Counted from the first letter of the stretch, positions 21,972 through 31,725 are shown. The stretch: DNA of 37,670 bases from Tubiluchus corallicola (GCA_030141605.1 JAQGDQ010000499.1:125001-162670); one strand, 5' to 3'. Notes: generated by a model from the letters alone, not told the origin. Made by a program: numbers and translations.

Positions 21972-22700
21972 CTGAAAAACAAAATACCAGAATTACTTAC
22001 GTCTTTCTATGAAGAGGTCATTCTATTAGAATATAAAGGAAATCAAATCCTCGAATTGGTAACAACATTTATTACATTTTAATATACAATTATATATCAC
22101 TACATGACACACGAGCATAAAATTCCTGGCTTAAAAATGCAAAAAATTTAAATATTTCTTATCTCCCCTCCAAACGAACGTCGCTGCCGGCATATTTAAA
22201 AAAATGACGTAAGCTGGTGTCTGCTGGGCAGCGTGAATGTTGTGAAGGCAAGCTGTGATGAAGGTACGCGTTGAGAAATTTCTACAGTCTGCTGAAAAGT
22301 TTCATTATTCTAGCGTTGTATTTAACTGTGTTTATGTAAAAATTAGTCATTTGATCAATTATGATCAAGATTAAAGCTTTTACATAGCTTTAACCCACAA
22401 GATTATACCGTAAAATGTCTAAGTAGTATACATTAATTGCGTAAATGTAATTAATTTACAGACTGATACACATGTTGACCTTCAGATACACATGTAAACT
22501 TGCGAGCATACAGTAGGTACCGGGTGGGTTACTTAGTTTTGAGAGTTCGCTCTAAAAAACATAGGCCCAAGAAACCGTTAATCCAAGAAAGGTCGTATAC
22601 AAGGACCAACTACACACGTTTTAAATGCCGTCCGGTTCCAATTTTTGGATTTAAAATGTGCTTTAATAATCAGAAAAACTAAAAAAAAACTAATACTTAC
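21972..22700. other. Smoothelin last intron, nothing recognised
   Basis: AT-rich intron between the last two CH exons. No tandem array or known repeat was noticed, in contrast to the other introns. Confidence 0.4.
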
Positions 22701-22849
22701 TCAGCCACTTTAAATGCCAAAGTGAAATTTCCTTTCCTGTTTTTCGGATTTAATCTTGAGAAATCAAATGCTCTAGGAAAGTAATGGTGTATGAGAGCAC
22801 AAAATGCCATCCCGTTAGCCCAGCTACTGGAAAAGTTGGTTATTTCAAC
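22701..22849 (-). CDS. Smoothelin-like exon 9 (core of CH domain)
   Basis: Minus-strand acceptor AACTTTTTCAG precedes 22849 and donor GTAAGT follows 22701. It encodes VEITNFSSSWANGMAFCALI, HHYFPRAFDFSRLNPKNRK and GNFTLAFKVA. NFSSSW-x-x-GMAFCAL and the FP-x-AFDF / NP-x-NR pattern are the strongest smoothelin-type CH signature in the window; in related CH domains this region makes the actin or partner contact surface. Phase 0 in, phase 2 out. Confidence 0.96.
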
Positions 22850-23157
22850 CTGAAAAAGTTAAAATAACATGTTAATGTAGTTTTGCTTAGCACTGGCGAG
22901 CTATAGACACAATTATGATGCTTTTAGATGATCGTGTCCAGTTTACTAAATAGAAAGCATGCATCAGTAAGTTGTAAACTGGTACATTGGATAAACCGCA
23001 ACCGGTATTGATTTGCGTGCTTAATATCAAATGGGCGGTGTCCTTTTGTCTCGCCTGTGCAAGCCCTTTGCTGCTATACAGAACAAACTGAAATCTTGTA
23101 TCTAAATTACTGTTGCCGTTATCAGCCGCATAAGTATGAACATGGCCTTATCTAATC

Positions 23158-23335
23158 ACCATATAACAAAATTAATGAAAATTTTAACTGGTGAATTCTG
23201 GTCTAGCAAAAATTGTTTACGAAAGATAAATCGAACCGTCTGAATAAACTGCTTCTGTGAAATCTCTAAATCCAGATTCAGTGTGAACGCCATTTAAACT
23301 AAATCATATAGCAAGTCTAAACGCTAAAACTTTTA
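23158..23335. repeat. Intron block duplicated at 25783-25995
   Basis: ATATAACAAAATTAATGAAA through CAAGTCTAAACGCTAAA is shared with 25783-25995 in the same direction. The second copy has two insertions (GCATACATTTAGGTAG, AAGCTTTCTCATTAATAATG). The pair flanks the CH exon, the 122-bp units and the 32-bp array. Confidence 0.8.
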
Positions 23336-23391
23336 GAAGCTGTTACAGCAGCGAAAACGTAAAAAAATCTACAACAATGTGTAACGATCAT

Positions 23392-23756
23392 AAAAAAATC
23401 GTAAAAACATTTTAAAAAGTCGAAGATTACTGCCATTGCTAAGATATCAAGACTTGTATTAACGGAGTATGATTTCTACATACAGGATAGTCACTTGTTT
23501 TAGCTTGGCACCAAAAAATCGTAAAATCATTTTAAAAAAATTCGAAGATTACTGCCATTGCTAAGATATCAAGGCATGCATTAACGAAATAACATTTTTA
23601 CATACAGGATAGTCTCCTGTTTTAGCTTGGCACCAAAAAAATCGTAAAATCATTTTAAAAAAGTCGAAGATTACTGCCATTGCTAAGATATCAAGGCATG
23701 CATTAACTGAATAACATTTTTACATACAGGATAGTCTCTTGTTTTAGCTTGGCACC
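23392..23756 (-). repeat. Three tandem ~122-bp units containing copies of the CH-exon end and donor
   Basis: Units 23392-23512, 23513-23634 and 23635-23756. Each ends with 29 nt which on the minus strand read TGCCAAGCTAAAACAAG-type sequence ending TATCCT, then GTATGT. In the unit nearest the exon (23728-23756) this is the real 3' end of smoothelin exon 8. The other two copies (23484-23512 and 23606-23634) would read WCQAKTSDYP and WCQAKTGDYP but lack an acceptor. Confidence 0.88.
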
Positions 23757-23830
23757 ATGCCAACAAAGCTTCTCTAACAGCGCTGGGGTTAAACCCTCCA
23801 CCACTACTACCACCTCTGATGGCGAAATTG
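23728..23830 (-). CDS. Smoothelin-like exon 8 (start of CH domain)
   Basis: Minus-strand acceptor TTGGGATGCAG precedes 23830 and donor GTATGT follows 23728. It encodes a Gly/Ser hinge (NFAIRGGSSGGGFNPSAV) followed by REALLAWCQAKTRDYP, the first helix of the smoothelin CH domain (compare LLxWCxAKTRGY in the family). The last 29 nt and the donor are copied twice more in the adjoining intron. On joining to the next exon there is one residue fewer than usual between TRDYP and VEITNF. Confidence 0.88.
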
Positions 23831-23874
23831 CTGCATCCCAAGAAAAGAAAGTAGAAGTTTAGTGAGTAAAATAC

Positions 23875-25160
23875 ATTCTGCTCACATGTTCACACTACTG
23901 CACGACGCTCTGCTCACCTGTTCACACTACTGCATGACTCTCTGCTCACCTGTTCACATTGCTGCAAGATGCTCTGCTCATCTGTTCACACTGCTGCAAA
24001 ATACAGTCTGCTCACCTGTTCACTCTACTGCAAGATGCTCTGCTCATCTGTTCACACTGCTGCAAAATACATTCTGCTCACATGTTCAAACTACTGCACG
24101 ACGCTCTGCTCACCTGCTCACACTACTGCATGACTCTCTGCTCACCTGTTCACACTACTGCATGACTCTCTGCTCACCTGTTCACATTGCTGCAAGATGC
24201 TCTGCTCACCTGTTCACACTACTGCAAGATGCTCTGCTCACCTGTTCACACTACTGCAAGATGCTTCGCTCACCGGTTCACACTAATTCAAGATGCTCTG
24301 CTCACATGTTCACACTACTGCACGACGCTCTGCTCACCTGCTCGCACTACTGCAAGATGCTCTGCTCACCTGTTCACACTACTGCATGACTCTCTGCTCA
24401 CCTGTTCACACTACTGCATGACTCTCTGCTCACCTGTTCACATTGCTGCAAGATGCTCTGCTCACCTGTTCACACTACTGCATGCTTCGCTCACCTGTTC
24501 ACACTACTGCACGACGCTCTGCTCACCTGTTCACACTACTGCATGACTCTCTGCTCACCTGTTCACACTACTGCACGACGCTCTGCTCACCTGTTCACAC
24601 TACTGCATGACTCTCTGCTCACCTGTTCACATTGCTGCAAGATGCTCTGCTCACCTGTTCACACTACTGCAAGATGCTTCGCTCACCGGTTCACACTAAT
24701 TCAAGATGCTCTGCTCACATGTTCACACTATTGCAAGATGCTCTGCTCACCTGTTCACACTATTGCAAGATACTCTGCTCACCTGTTCACACTACTGCAT
24801 GACGCTCTGCTCACCTGTTCACAATACTGTATGACGCTCTGCCCACCTGTTCACACTACTGCAAGATGCTCTGCTCACCTGTTCACACTACTGCAAGATG
24901 CTCTGCTCACCGGTTCACACTAATGCAAGATGCTCTGCTCACCTGTTCACACTACTGCATGACTCTCTGCTCACCTGTTCACACTACTGCATGACGCTCT
25001 GCTCACCTGTTCACACTACTGCATGACGCTCTGCTCACCTGTTCACACTACTGCATGACTCTCTGCTCACCTGTTCACACTACTGCAAGATGCTCTGCTC
25101 ACCGGTTCACACTAATGCAAGATGCTCTGCTCACATGTTCACATTACTGCAAGATGCTTC
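23875..25160. repeat. 32-bp minisatellite next to the CH exon
   Basis: About 40 units of GATGCTCTGCTCACCTGTTC-ACACTACTGCAA. On the minus (gene) strand each full unit reads CTTGCAGTAGTGTGAACAG followed by GTGAGC, i.e. an acceptor-like and a donor-like site 12 nt apart. It ends about 45 bp before the acceptor of exon 8. Plus-strand frames are fortuitous. Confidence 0.92.
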
Positions 25161-25567
25161 GCAAGACACAGTAAGATGTTAGACTAGAAGAAGCTACAAC
25201 AGACCAGCACTAAAGGAGCCATTTGTTAGCTACGATAGAAGAACTCTTTACCATAAAGCAACGTTCACAAGTAGAGGAAAATGGTAATGGCAATGGTGAC
25301 CCAGCATTTTGGCCCATATTTTCAGGCAAGCACATTGGCAGAAATTACAAAATTGCAGGAGAGTGAAAAGGTGAGTGATTAAACTGTGAGGTTTTCTCAC
25401 ATTCTATATTACATTGGCGAATGATGTTAAAGTTGATACTGAAGACCATTAAAGCACAATAAAACACTTTTCATAAATAAAACTTAAAAAATTCGTCAGT
25501 GAGATCAATAATGCGTTTTTTTGTGAATCAGTGGTGCACACTGGGATGGCGATGCCCTGACTGAATC

Positions 25568-25652
25568 ATGCGACGGTGGCCGAGTGGTTAAGGTAAGGGG
25601 AACTACGGGTGCTTCTCTGTTTGCAGCCCGAGTTCGAATCTCACGACCACCT
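25568..25652 (+). mobile_element. tRNA-Ser/Leu-like SINE head
   Basis: GGTGGCCGAGTGGTTAAGGT is a good A box/D-arm of a long-variable-arm (class II) tRNA, and CGAGTTCGAATCTCACGACC holds the B box. The acceptor and T stems do not pair fully, so it is not a working tRNA gene. The sequence after it (TGTTTTGGCGTAAACAGTTG onward) could be a SINE body. It interrupts a MITE-A copy. Confidence 0.55.
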
Positions 25653-25782
25653 GTTTTGGCGTAAACAGTTGTTGTCTGTGTCATTCATTTGTGACGTCTC
25701 AGTGTTGCTGTATTCGTTATGAGTCGCTAATAGCCTATGGCTAATGTTATCTGTTGTCCCAACGACTATACTAATCTAATCA

Positions 25783-25995
25783 ACATATAACAAAATTAAT
25801 GAAAATTTTAACTGGTAAATTCAGTTGCATACATTTAGGTAGTTTAGCAAAAATTGTTTACGAAAGATGAATCGAACCGTCTGAACAAACTGCTTCCGTG
25901 AAATCTCTAAATCCAGATTCAGTGTGAACAAGCTTTCTCATTAATAATGAACGCCATTTAAACTAAATCATATAGCAAGTCTAAACGCTAAATAA
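25783..25995. repeat. Second copy of the intron block at 23158-23335
   Basis: Same order and direction as the block at 23158, about 90% alike by eye apart from two short extra pieces. It follows the tRNA-like SINE inside the split MITE-A copy i, so it could be part of a larger SINE or other mobile repeat and not only a local duplication. Confidence 0.75.
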
Positions 25996-26453
25996 GTGTC
26001 TTTGTCCTTCTTTCCTTTTTGACGTGGCACGAATGTTTTAAATTATTAACAATTTTCTTTTTGAATTACACAAGTCTTTCAAACAGGAAAGCGTGATGCT
26101 AAGTAATATAACTTTGTTGGGAAAGTTCCTTGGGATGTATTTTAGAATTCCCTTTTCTTCCCCTTTAATGCTGCCCGTCTCAAAACTTTTGAACTAAGGA
26201 CTTAAAGTAAGGAACTTTTGGATTGCCACGTTACCATTTTCTTTCTCGTTTCTGCTGGTAAATAAACGTGAACTAAAAAGATCACAATTTTTACAAGTTA
26301 GCAGGTCCATTAAATGTGAATGTGCTTTATGAATTAGCTCTCCTAAGAACAGCCAAGCATGAGTTGCACCAGCTCTAGCAAGAGCATTAAATCATTTAAA
26401 AAAAATTGGTGTTAGTGAATAAAAAAGTAAATTGCGATAAGCAGGATACGTAC

Positions 26454-26544
26454 ATCTTTTTCCTTGTAGTTAGCTGTGGCCTCGCTACAGAAGCCAAGAA
26501 TTTCTGCCTTGATAGCTTTAATATCGTTCCGCACGATGGCGCCT
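26454..26544 (-). CDS. Smoothelin-like exon 7, possible cassette exon
   Basis: Minus-strand acceptor CATGAAAACAG precedes 26544; the donor taken is GTACGT after 26454. It would encode RGAIVRNDIKAIKAEILGF and then CSEATANYKEKD. It enters in phase 2 and leaves in phase 0, so direct joining to the CH exon at 23830 would shift the frame and stop after a few codons. Either another small exon lies between, the donor is wrong, or this is an alternative or false exon. The acceptor tract is purine-rich and weak. Confidence 0.4.
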
Positions 26545-26883
26545 CTGTTTTCATGCAAATAACAACATGCATTTCAGTTAGCACACGTGCGAAAAAATGC
26601 CTTTCGTTGTTTTATCATGTACAGCAAACGCAACGTTACACACACAATTAAAATACGATTTGTTAATCTATTTCCTCGGTTTTCACACTCAAGTAATTAG
26701 TTGGGTTATAGGTTAATCAAAAAGCACGGATACAGGCAGGCCGGTTTGTCCCACAGGCTAATAGGCCCTGGACTGCTTATTCATTACCTATTTGGCTTCT
26801 GTTAAATACATAATTAGTGCATAATGTTCTGTACTGTAGGCTCTGCCTATATAAACTGGTTGTTTGTTTATAAAAAATTACCA

Positions 26884-26930
26884 CTGATGATGACAGCAGT
26901 AGCTCTGTCGAAACGTTTGACATGATTTGT
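26884..26930 (+). ncRNA. Hammerhead-ribozyme-like motif 1 (Penelope-type remnant)
   Basis: CTGATGA (26884-26890), then a hairpin GACAG/CTGTC, then GAAAC (26910-26914) follow the order CUGANGA, stem II, GAAA of a hammerhead core. Such motifs are known from Penelope-like retroelements. One extra U lies between CUGATGA and the stem, and stems I and III are weak, so activity is doubtful. Confidence 0.35.
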
Positions 26931-26990
26931 TAACTATGCAAAATAAAAGTTTTAATAAAGTTTTAACTATAAAAAGAATTACGTTTTTAT

Positions 26991-27022
26991 TTTTCGCAGC
27001 CCATTACGGGTCGTTTCTTCAG
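26991..27022 (-). ncRNA. Hammerhead-like motif 2 (minus strand)
   Basis: On the minus strand CTGAAGAAACGACCCG, a short loop, then GGGCTGCGAAAA. CUGANGA and GAAA flank a CCC/GGG stem. It is close to motif 3 in sequence but in the opposite direction. Same caution applies: stems I and III are not convincing. Confidence 0.35.
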
Positions 27023-27114
27023 CGAAAACACGAGCAATACGGAACACCTTGAAATGCAAGGTTACAGAATAATCCATTGTTCCATATTGGTGTTCCATAT
27101 TACTCATATTTACA

Positions 27115-27157
27115 CTGAAGAAGCTACCTGTCATGGGCTGAGAAACACGTGTTTGTC
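27115..27157 (+). ncRNA. Hammerhead-like motif 3
   Basis: CTGAAGAAGCTACCTGTCAT then GGGCTGAGAAACACGTGTTT and GTC. CUGAAGA, an AGC..CC/GGGCU stem, GAAAC, a palindromic AAACACGTGTTT and a GUC are in the hammerhead order. A retroelement end of the Penelope type is the likeliest source. Confidence 0.38.
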
Positions 27158-27312
27158 AGCAAAAATAAAACGCAAAATTTTGATTAGTACATCACTGTTT
27201 CCGTATATAATTCTTGTTTTATTGAAATTCCAATTAATTAAGTCACGTGACAAATTCCATTAATTAAACAAGACTTCAAGTTTATATTACATTCTTGAGT
27301 TTCATTTTTTAC

Positions 27313-27373
27313 CTTTGAGGTCTTGGTTGGCTTGAATCCAACTTCTGAAATACCTGTCTTGCAGAACTTGGTG
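27313..27373 (-). CDS. Smoothelin-like exon 6 (short linker)
   Basis: Minus-strand acceptor TTATTTCCTACAG precedes 27373 and donor GTAAAA follows 27313. It encodes SPSSARQVFQKLDSSQPRPQ, continuing the linker. Phase 1 in, phase 2 out. This phase lets it splice either to exon 7 (26544) or directly in frame to the CH exon at 23830, giving PQ-S-NFAIRGG. Confidence 0.68.
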
Positions 27374-27649
27374 CTGTAGGAAATAAAAAACAGAAAATTT
27401 TGACCTTCATTAAGAATTTCGTAACGTCTTTGACACATTTTACACGGCTCACACGGCACAGTTACCAGTGGTCGATGTGGCCATCAATGGTTTCACACAA
27501 ATGCTAGTGGCTTAATAAGGTATTAATGGTTTCACTCGCGTACATGACTGAAGTACTAAGGGCTGATTCACACAGCCACTAGTTGCCTTATGCAGCTACC
27601 CAAAATCTTATATTTGATTACTTCACATAGCAGCTGCTAATTGATTTAT

Positions 27650-28008
27650 ACACTAACCAATTGCATCACACACCTATCAACCGCTTCACACAGCTACCAA
27701 CTGCTTCACACAGCCACCAATTGCATCACACACCTATCAACCGCTTCACACACCAACCAATTGCATCTCACAGCTATCAACTGCTTCACACAGCTACCAG
27801 ATGCTTTACACAACTACCAATTGCTTCACACAGCTACCAAATGTGTCACACAACTACCAAATGTTTCACACAGCCACCAATTGCTCCACACAGCTATCAA
27901 ATGCGTCACACAGCCACCAATTGCTTCACACAGCTATCAACTGCTTCACACAGCTACCAATAGTTTGACACACCTACCAGATGCTTTACACAACTACCAA
28001 CTAATAAA
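27650..28008. repeat. 20-bp minisatellite
   Basis: About 18 imperfect units of CTTCACACAGCTACCAATTG between smoothelin exons 5 and 6. Confidence 0.88.
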
Positions 28009-28288
28009 TGACAATACGAAAGACTAGATGGTAAAATACTTGGAAACATATTGGAAAAAACGAGGAGCTTCGAGAAAATACACCTATAAAAAGACACGTC
28101 TCATAAGATTTGCATGAAGCTGCTGTCACTAAGATGGTAACGAATTAGATGGAGCCATTGAAAGCTGTGTAAAGCCAGTGAAAGCTGTGTAAAGGCAGTG
28201 AAAATACGTGAAACTCGTGAAATATGCATATATATTACAGTGGTTCCGTGAAATTCACATTGGTGAATAAAACGATTGATTAACTTAC

Positions 28289-28423
28289 AGAAATTGGCGT
28301 GCGAAGTTGAGGTCTGTGATTGAGTGACGCCATTTCTTGTGACTGTAGTTGTTCTCGTGACAACAACACTTCCGGTTCCGGCAGGGAATCTTCCTAGTCT
28401 TTCTGCTATATGACCTACATCAC
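28289..28423 (-). CDS. Smoothelin-like exon 5 (Thr/Ser-rich linker)
   Basis: Minus-strand acceptor CATTACAG precedes 28423 and donor GTAAGT follows 28289. It encodes GDVGHIAERLGRFPAGTG followed by SVVVTRTTTVTRNGVTQSQT. The ...VTVTRTTTVTRNG... low-complexity pattern resembles the Ser/Thr-rich middle of other smoothelins. Phases 1/1 fit both neighbours. Between exon 4 and this exon is a 3.5-kb intron holding MITE-A and MITE-B copies. Confidence 0.75.
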
Positions 28424-28538
28424 CTGTAATGATTAATGAAAATAAAAATCGGCTGTATTATTTTGTTTTATTTAGGGATATTCACATTTCGTATTAACAA
28501 TAACTTCATATAAAATTAGACAACCGTTTGATAAAATG

Positions 28539-29197
28539 TTAAGGGTACCTGAAGTAGGTTTCAGAAAAATCACCTTAAGAAATTATACTACTTTACAGCA
28601 ATTTTATACGCATATCGTACTCGTGTTGAACCGAATTTTTGTTTGTTTTCATTTCAAATCTCCCGCAATACTGTACCGACGGCGCCATTGCATGACGTCA
28701 TATACGCACAACATAAATCGGGGGAAGAAAAGGAAATGTTAAATTAAGTCCCATCTATATTACGTAGAATTTCGCTTACCTGCAGGAAAGACTTATGTTA
28801 CTAGAAAAGAAAATTCTTAATTATTTAAAATGTTTTCAGCAATTGGTAAAATGTCGCTGACTCACTCTCCAGGGTGTGCCACTCACTAACCAAAAACGTA
28901 TTTTTAATTTTATTGACGAGATACAGTAATTTAAAATTTTACTTAGATAGTGACGTGTGCGCTACGAATGCTCTTATTATTTTTTCAAACTTTACACAAT
29001 GTTATCTCAACTTGTTTCAAATGACTTATCGTCAAAATGGCTGCGTCTAACGGTCATCGCGGGAGTTTAAATTTACATGTTTTACAGCGTGACTGCCGAT
29101 TGAAGTCCTGCATGCAAAAAGGTAGCATGTAAGTGATATAAAATTTCAAACGAATTTTTTAAGTTTTATGTAAGTGGAGGGTTTTCTTGTGCTTTAA
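28539..29197 (+). mobile_element. MITE-A copy h (reference copy, full length)
   Basis: 659 bp from TTAAGGGTACCTGAAGTAGG to TGGAGGGTTTTCTTGTGCTT-TAA. It holds CATTGCATGACGTCATATAC, AATTGGTAAAATGTCGCTGA and ATCGCGGGAGTTTAAATTTA. No coding capacity was found. TTAA at both ends suggests piggyBac-type TTAA target duplication. It lies in the large intron between smoothelin exons 4 and 5. Confidence 0.8.
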
Positions 29198-29308
29198 CAA
29201 CATTTGCCTGACCGCGTACATATGAGTTTTAGTGCATCTGTCGCGGCAAAGACAAGTGTGAAAAACTACCACGTTACAAATGGCTGCAGAATTCAGACAG
29301 ACCACACA

Positions 29309-29392
29309 CGCGCACGCGCGCACGCACGCACCACACGCACACACACACACACACACACGCACACGCGCACACGCGCACACGCACACACAGTA
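29309..29392. repeat. CA/CG microsatellite
   Basis: ACACGCGCACGCGCGCACGC followed by a pure CA run and more CACGCG. It lies just right of a MITE-A copy. Confidence 0.9.
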
Positions 29393-29728
29393 AGATCAGT
29401 AAGATAGCTACCATTTCTAGCACCGCAAACGGTTAAAAAAGCTAGACAACATTAATGAATTTCTTACATGCGATATACTCACTACAAATGATTAGAAATC
29501 GTGATGTAGCAGCTTAAACAGTTCTGCATGTTACCAAACAAAATTCCACAGTACAAAAAATCTTCACAAACAATCTTACGTGTATATATGTTAAATAAAA
29601 CGCGATTGTATACATGTCCTTGGGCAAATTTGGCAATTTTTTTTTTACACATTATCACTATATTATGCTAAAAATGCTTAGTTAAATTAGTTATACAAGT
29701 TACATTCAGTACAGACAGGCCTAGTTGA

Positions 29729-30267
29729 TTAAAGGAAAACCGGATGATTGTGTAAACACGAGTTCAGAATAAAGAATGCTCTAAAATATTGAAACTACAA
29801 AAGCTTTTTTTAAATCAAAGCTTAGATTAAATAATAATTACCTCGGATAGGCAAATTTTGTTAAACTTTTAAAGCTACGCGCGGCTCAGTGAATCTACTA
29901 AGATTGGCAAAGGCGCCTTTTTGTCATTTGCGCGTGGCTGACAAATAGAAGGCGGTATTGATCATGAACTGCAGTGTTCGTTTCTGACGTCATATGACGT
30001 AGAGCCCATTTTCGTGACATCACGCATTTAAGATGTAACACTTATTCATACGAGCTTGGCGAGTTAGGGAAGATGACTACCATTGCACAAACTGGGGTGA
30101 GTTTGTGACGTAAGCGATAGCTGTGTTCGGTTACCATTAATTAACGTTCTAAGCTAATTATTCAAATATAAGAAACAATTGCTAATTTTTACAGGTAAGA
30201 AAATGTATATTTTGGACAGTAAATTAAACTGAGATTGAGTCTAAACAATCATCCGGTTTTCTTTTAA
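29729..30267. mobile_element. MITE-B copy 1 (complete, TTAA-flanked)
   Basis: 539 bp bounded by TTAAAGGAAAACCGGATGAT and its inverse ATCATCCGGTTTTCTTTTAA, a near-perfect terminal inverted repeat of about 23 bp that includes TTAA. The interior has CTGACGTCATATGACGT and GTGACATCACGC. No open frame encodes a transposase, so it is non-autonomous; TIR plus TTAA suggests a piggyBac-type source, which is inference. Confidence 0.88.
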
Positions 30268-31424
30268 CACTCGGAATTCCCATCCACTTTACAATTCGCT
30301 AAGAAACACAACATTCCTTCTTCTGACTTCGTGCGCGAGTTACCACACTACAAATGGTTAATTTGAGCAATTGTACATAAACTAACATGCCACGAAAGTA
30401 AAAACACGCAAAAGACACCAACCTGGTTGCATCAGTGGTGAATAATTCACCAGGTTGTCTCCGGAATTAGAGATGGTATTAGTTTTCCTGAAATTCAGGT
30501 TATGATATTTCCCCACACCTGTACAGGTATAGACAAGAAAAGTACAGCAACTAGAAAGATTAAAATCGTAAGCTAGAGCATATTATGCATTTATACTGCA
30601 GGAGTTGACAAAGATTTTCATTACATCTTGCGTACAAACAGTTTGAGAACTTGAATACTTTACTAGTCTATTGGACATCAGTCATTATTTTATAGTAACT
30701 TGTTTGGGCTTTCAAAACCAAATTCGAAGCTCGATTAAATTTTGCTCTTTATTTGCCAAAACACATCATTCCATCTAAACATAAGAAATTAGTGCCAAAA
30801 ATAACAAAAAATAACAATAGCCAAAAGTCAATTTTACATAATTAAGAGTTATGCACTGCACTGCCATATTAATTAATACCTAGCTGTTATTTTAAACTAA
30901 ATTTAAGTTTATTAAAGTAATTAGAGGAAATACATGCGTTATTAGCCCCAAATCATGAACAATTGTAAACAGATACCGACAATATCTTGTAACTTATCAT
31001 GACACGTCTTCACTTCACAGTAGGCCTCAGACCCTGATCAAATTGATCACGTGATTAGGCCAAAAATCACCACAAGGTGGCCAAAGCCAACAACAAGCGA
31101 AGGCTGCCAAGCACGCCAATGCAAGATTTCCAGTACATAACTCTTTTAAGTTTTTAAATTAGGTCCGTTTGTAGGACCACCAATAAGCCAATTTTACATC
31201 ACATTTTGAGCACATCAATGAAGACATGTCGTATCAATTTCGAAACTTAAGACAAATATGCCATCTCAATGATCAAACTCATCATCTAAGAGCGACTAAT
31301 TTTTATTCAGTAAAGATCCTTTAGTACGGAGGGTTCAAATTCTCATTTATGGGCTCAAAATGTGATTTAAATTGATTTGGGGGTACTGTTAGGGATGCCC
31401 TCTAAACGTGGCTCCTTTACAAGA
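30268..31424. other. Smoothelin intron segment, nothing recognised
   Basis: Between MITE-B and the 37-bp array. No frames, splice-bounded coding segments or repeats were recognised on either strand. Confidence 0.4.
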
Positions 31425-31725
31425 AAATTATGAGTGATCAATAAGTGATCTCCAATAGACTATTTTAAGGGTGATCAATGAGTGATGTCCAATAGACTAT
31501 CTTAAGTGTGATTAATAAGTGATCTCCAATGGACTATCTTAAATGTGATCAATACGTGATTTCCAATAGACTATCTTAAGAGTGATCAAAAAGTGATCAC
31601 CAATAGACCAACTTAAGAGTGATCAATAAGTGATGTCCAATAGACTATCCTAAGAGTGATCGATAAGTGATCTCCAATAGACTATCTTAAGAGTGATCAA
31701 TAAGTGATCTCCAATAGACTATCAA
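31425..31725. repeat. 37-bp minisatellite
   Basis: About eight units of GAGTGATCAATAAGTGATCT-CCAATAGACTATCTTAA in the smoothelin intron between exons 4 and 5. Confidence 0.9.

Larger units (their letters stand above)
25454..26250 (-). mobile_element. MITE-A copy i, split by a tRNA-like SINE and a duplicated block
   Basis: The first part (25454-25560: TTAAAGCACAATAAAACACT through GTGCACACTGGGATGGCGAT) and the second (about 26025-26250: TTACACAAGTCTTTCAAACA, AATTCCCTTTTCTTCCCC) are consecutive pieces of reversed MITE-A. About 465 bp in between hold a tRNA-like head and a block also found at 23158. This sits in the intron next to smoothelin exon 7. Confidence 0.6.

Noticed and set aside
21888-22082. 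64-codon plus-strand ORF
   Set aside because: Antisense to the last smoothelin CH exon, whose minus-strand reading matches a known domain.
23862-24923. Several ORFs of 119-175 codons rich in Cys/His/Ser
   Set aside because: 32-bp array read on the strand opposite to the gene; frames switch with unit-length changes and have no coding sign.
25281-25382. Small plus-strand ORF of 33 codons with splice-like borders (acceptor near 25322, donor GTGAGT near 25370)
   Set aside because: Borders look fair, but there is no partner exon, no homology and it is antisense in a smoothelin intron.
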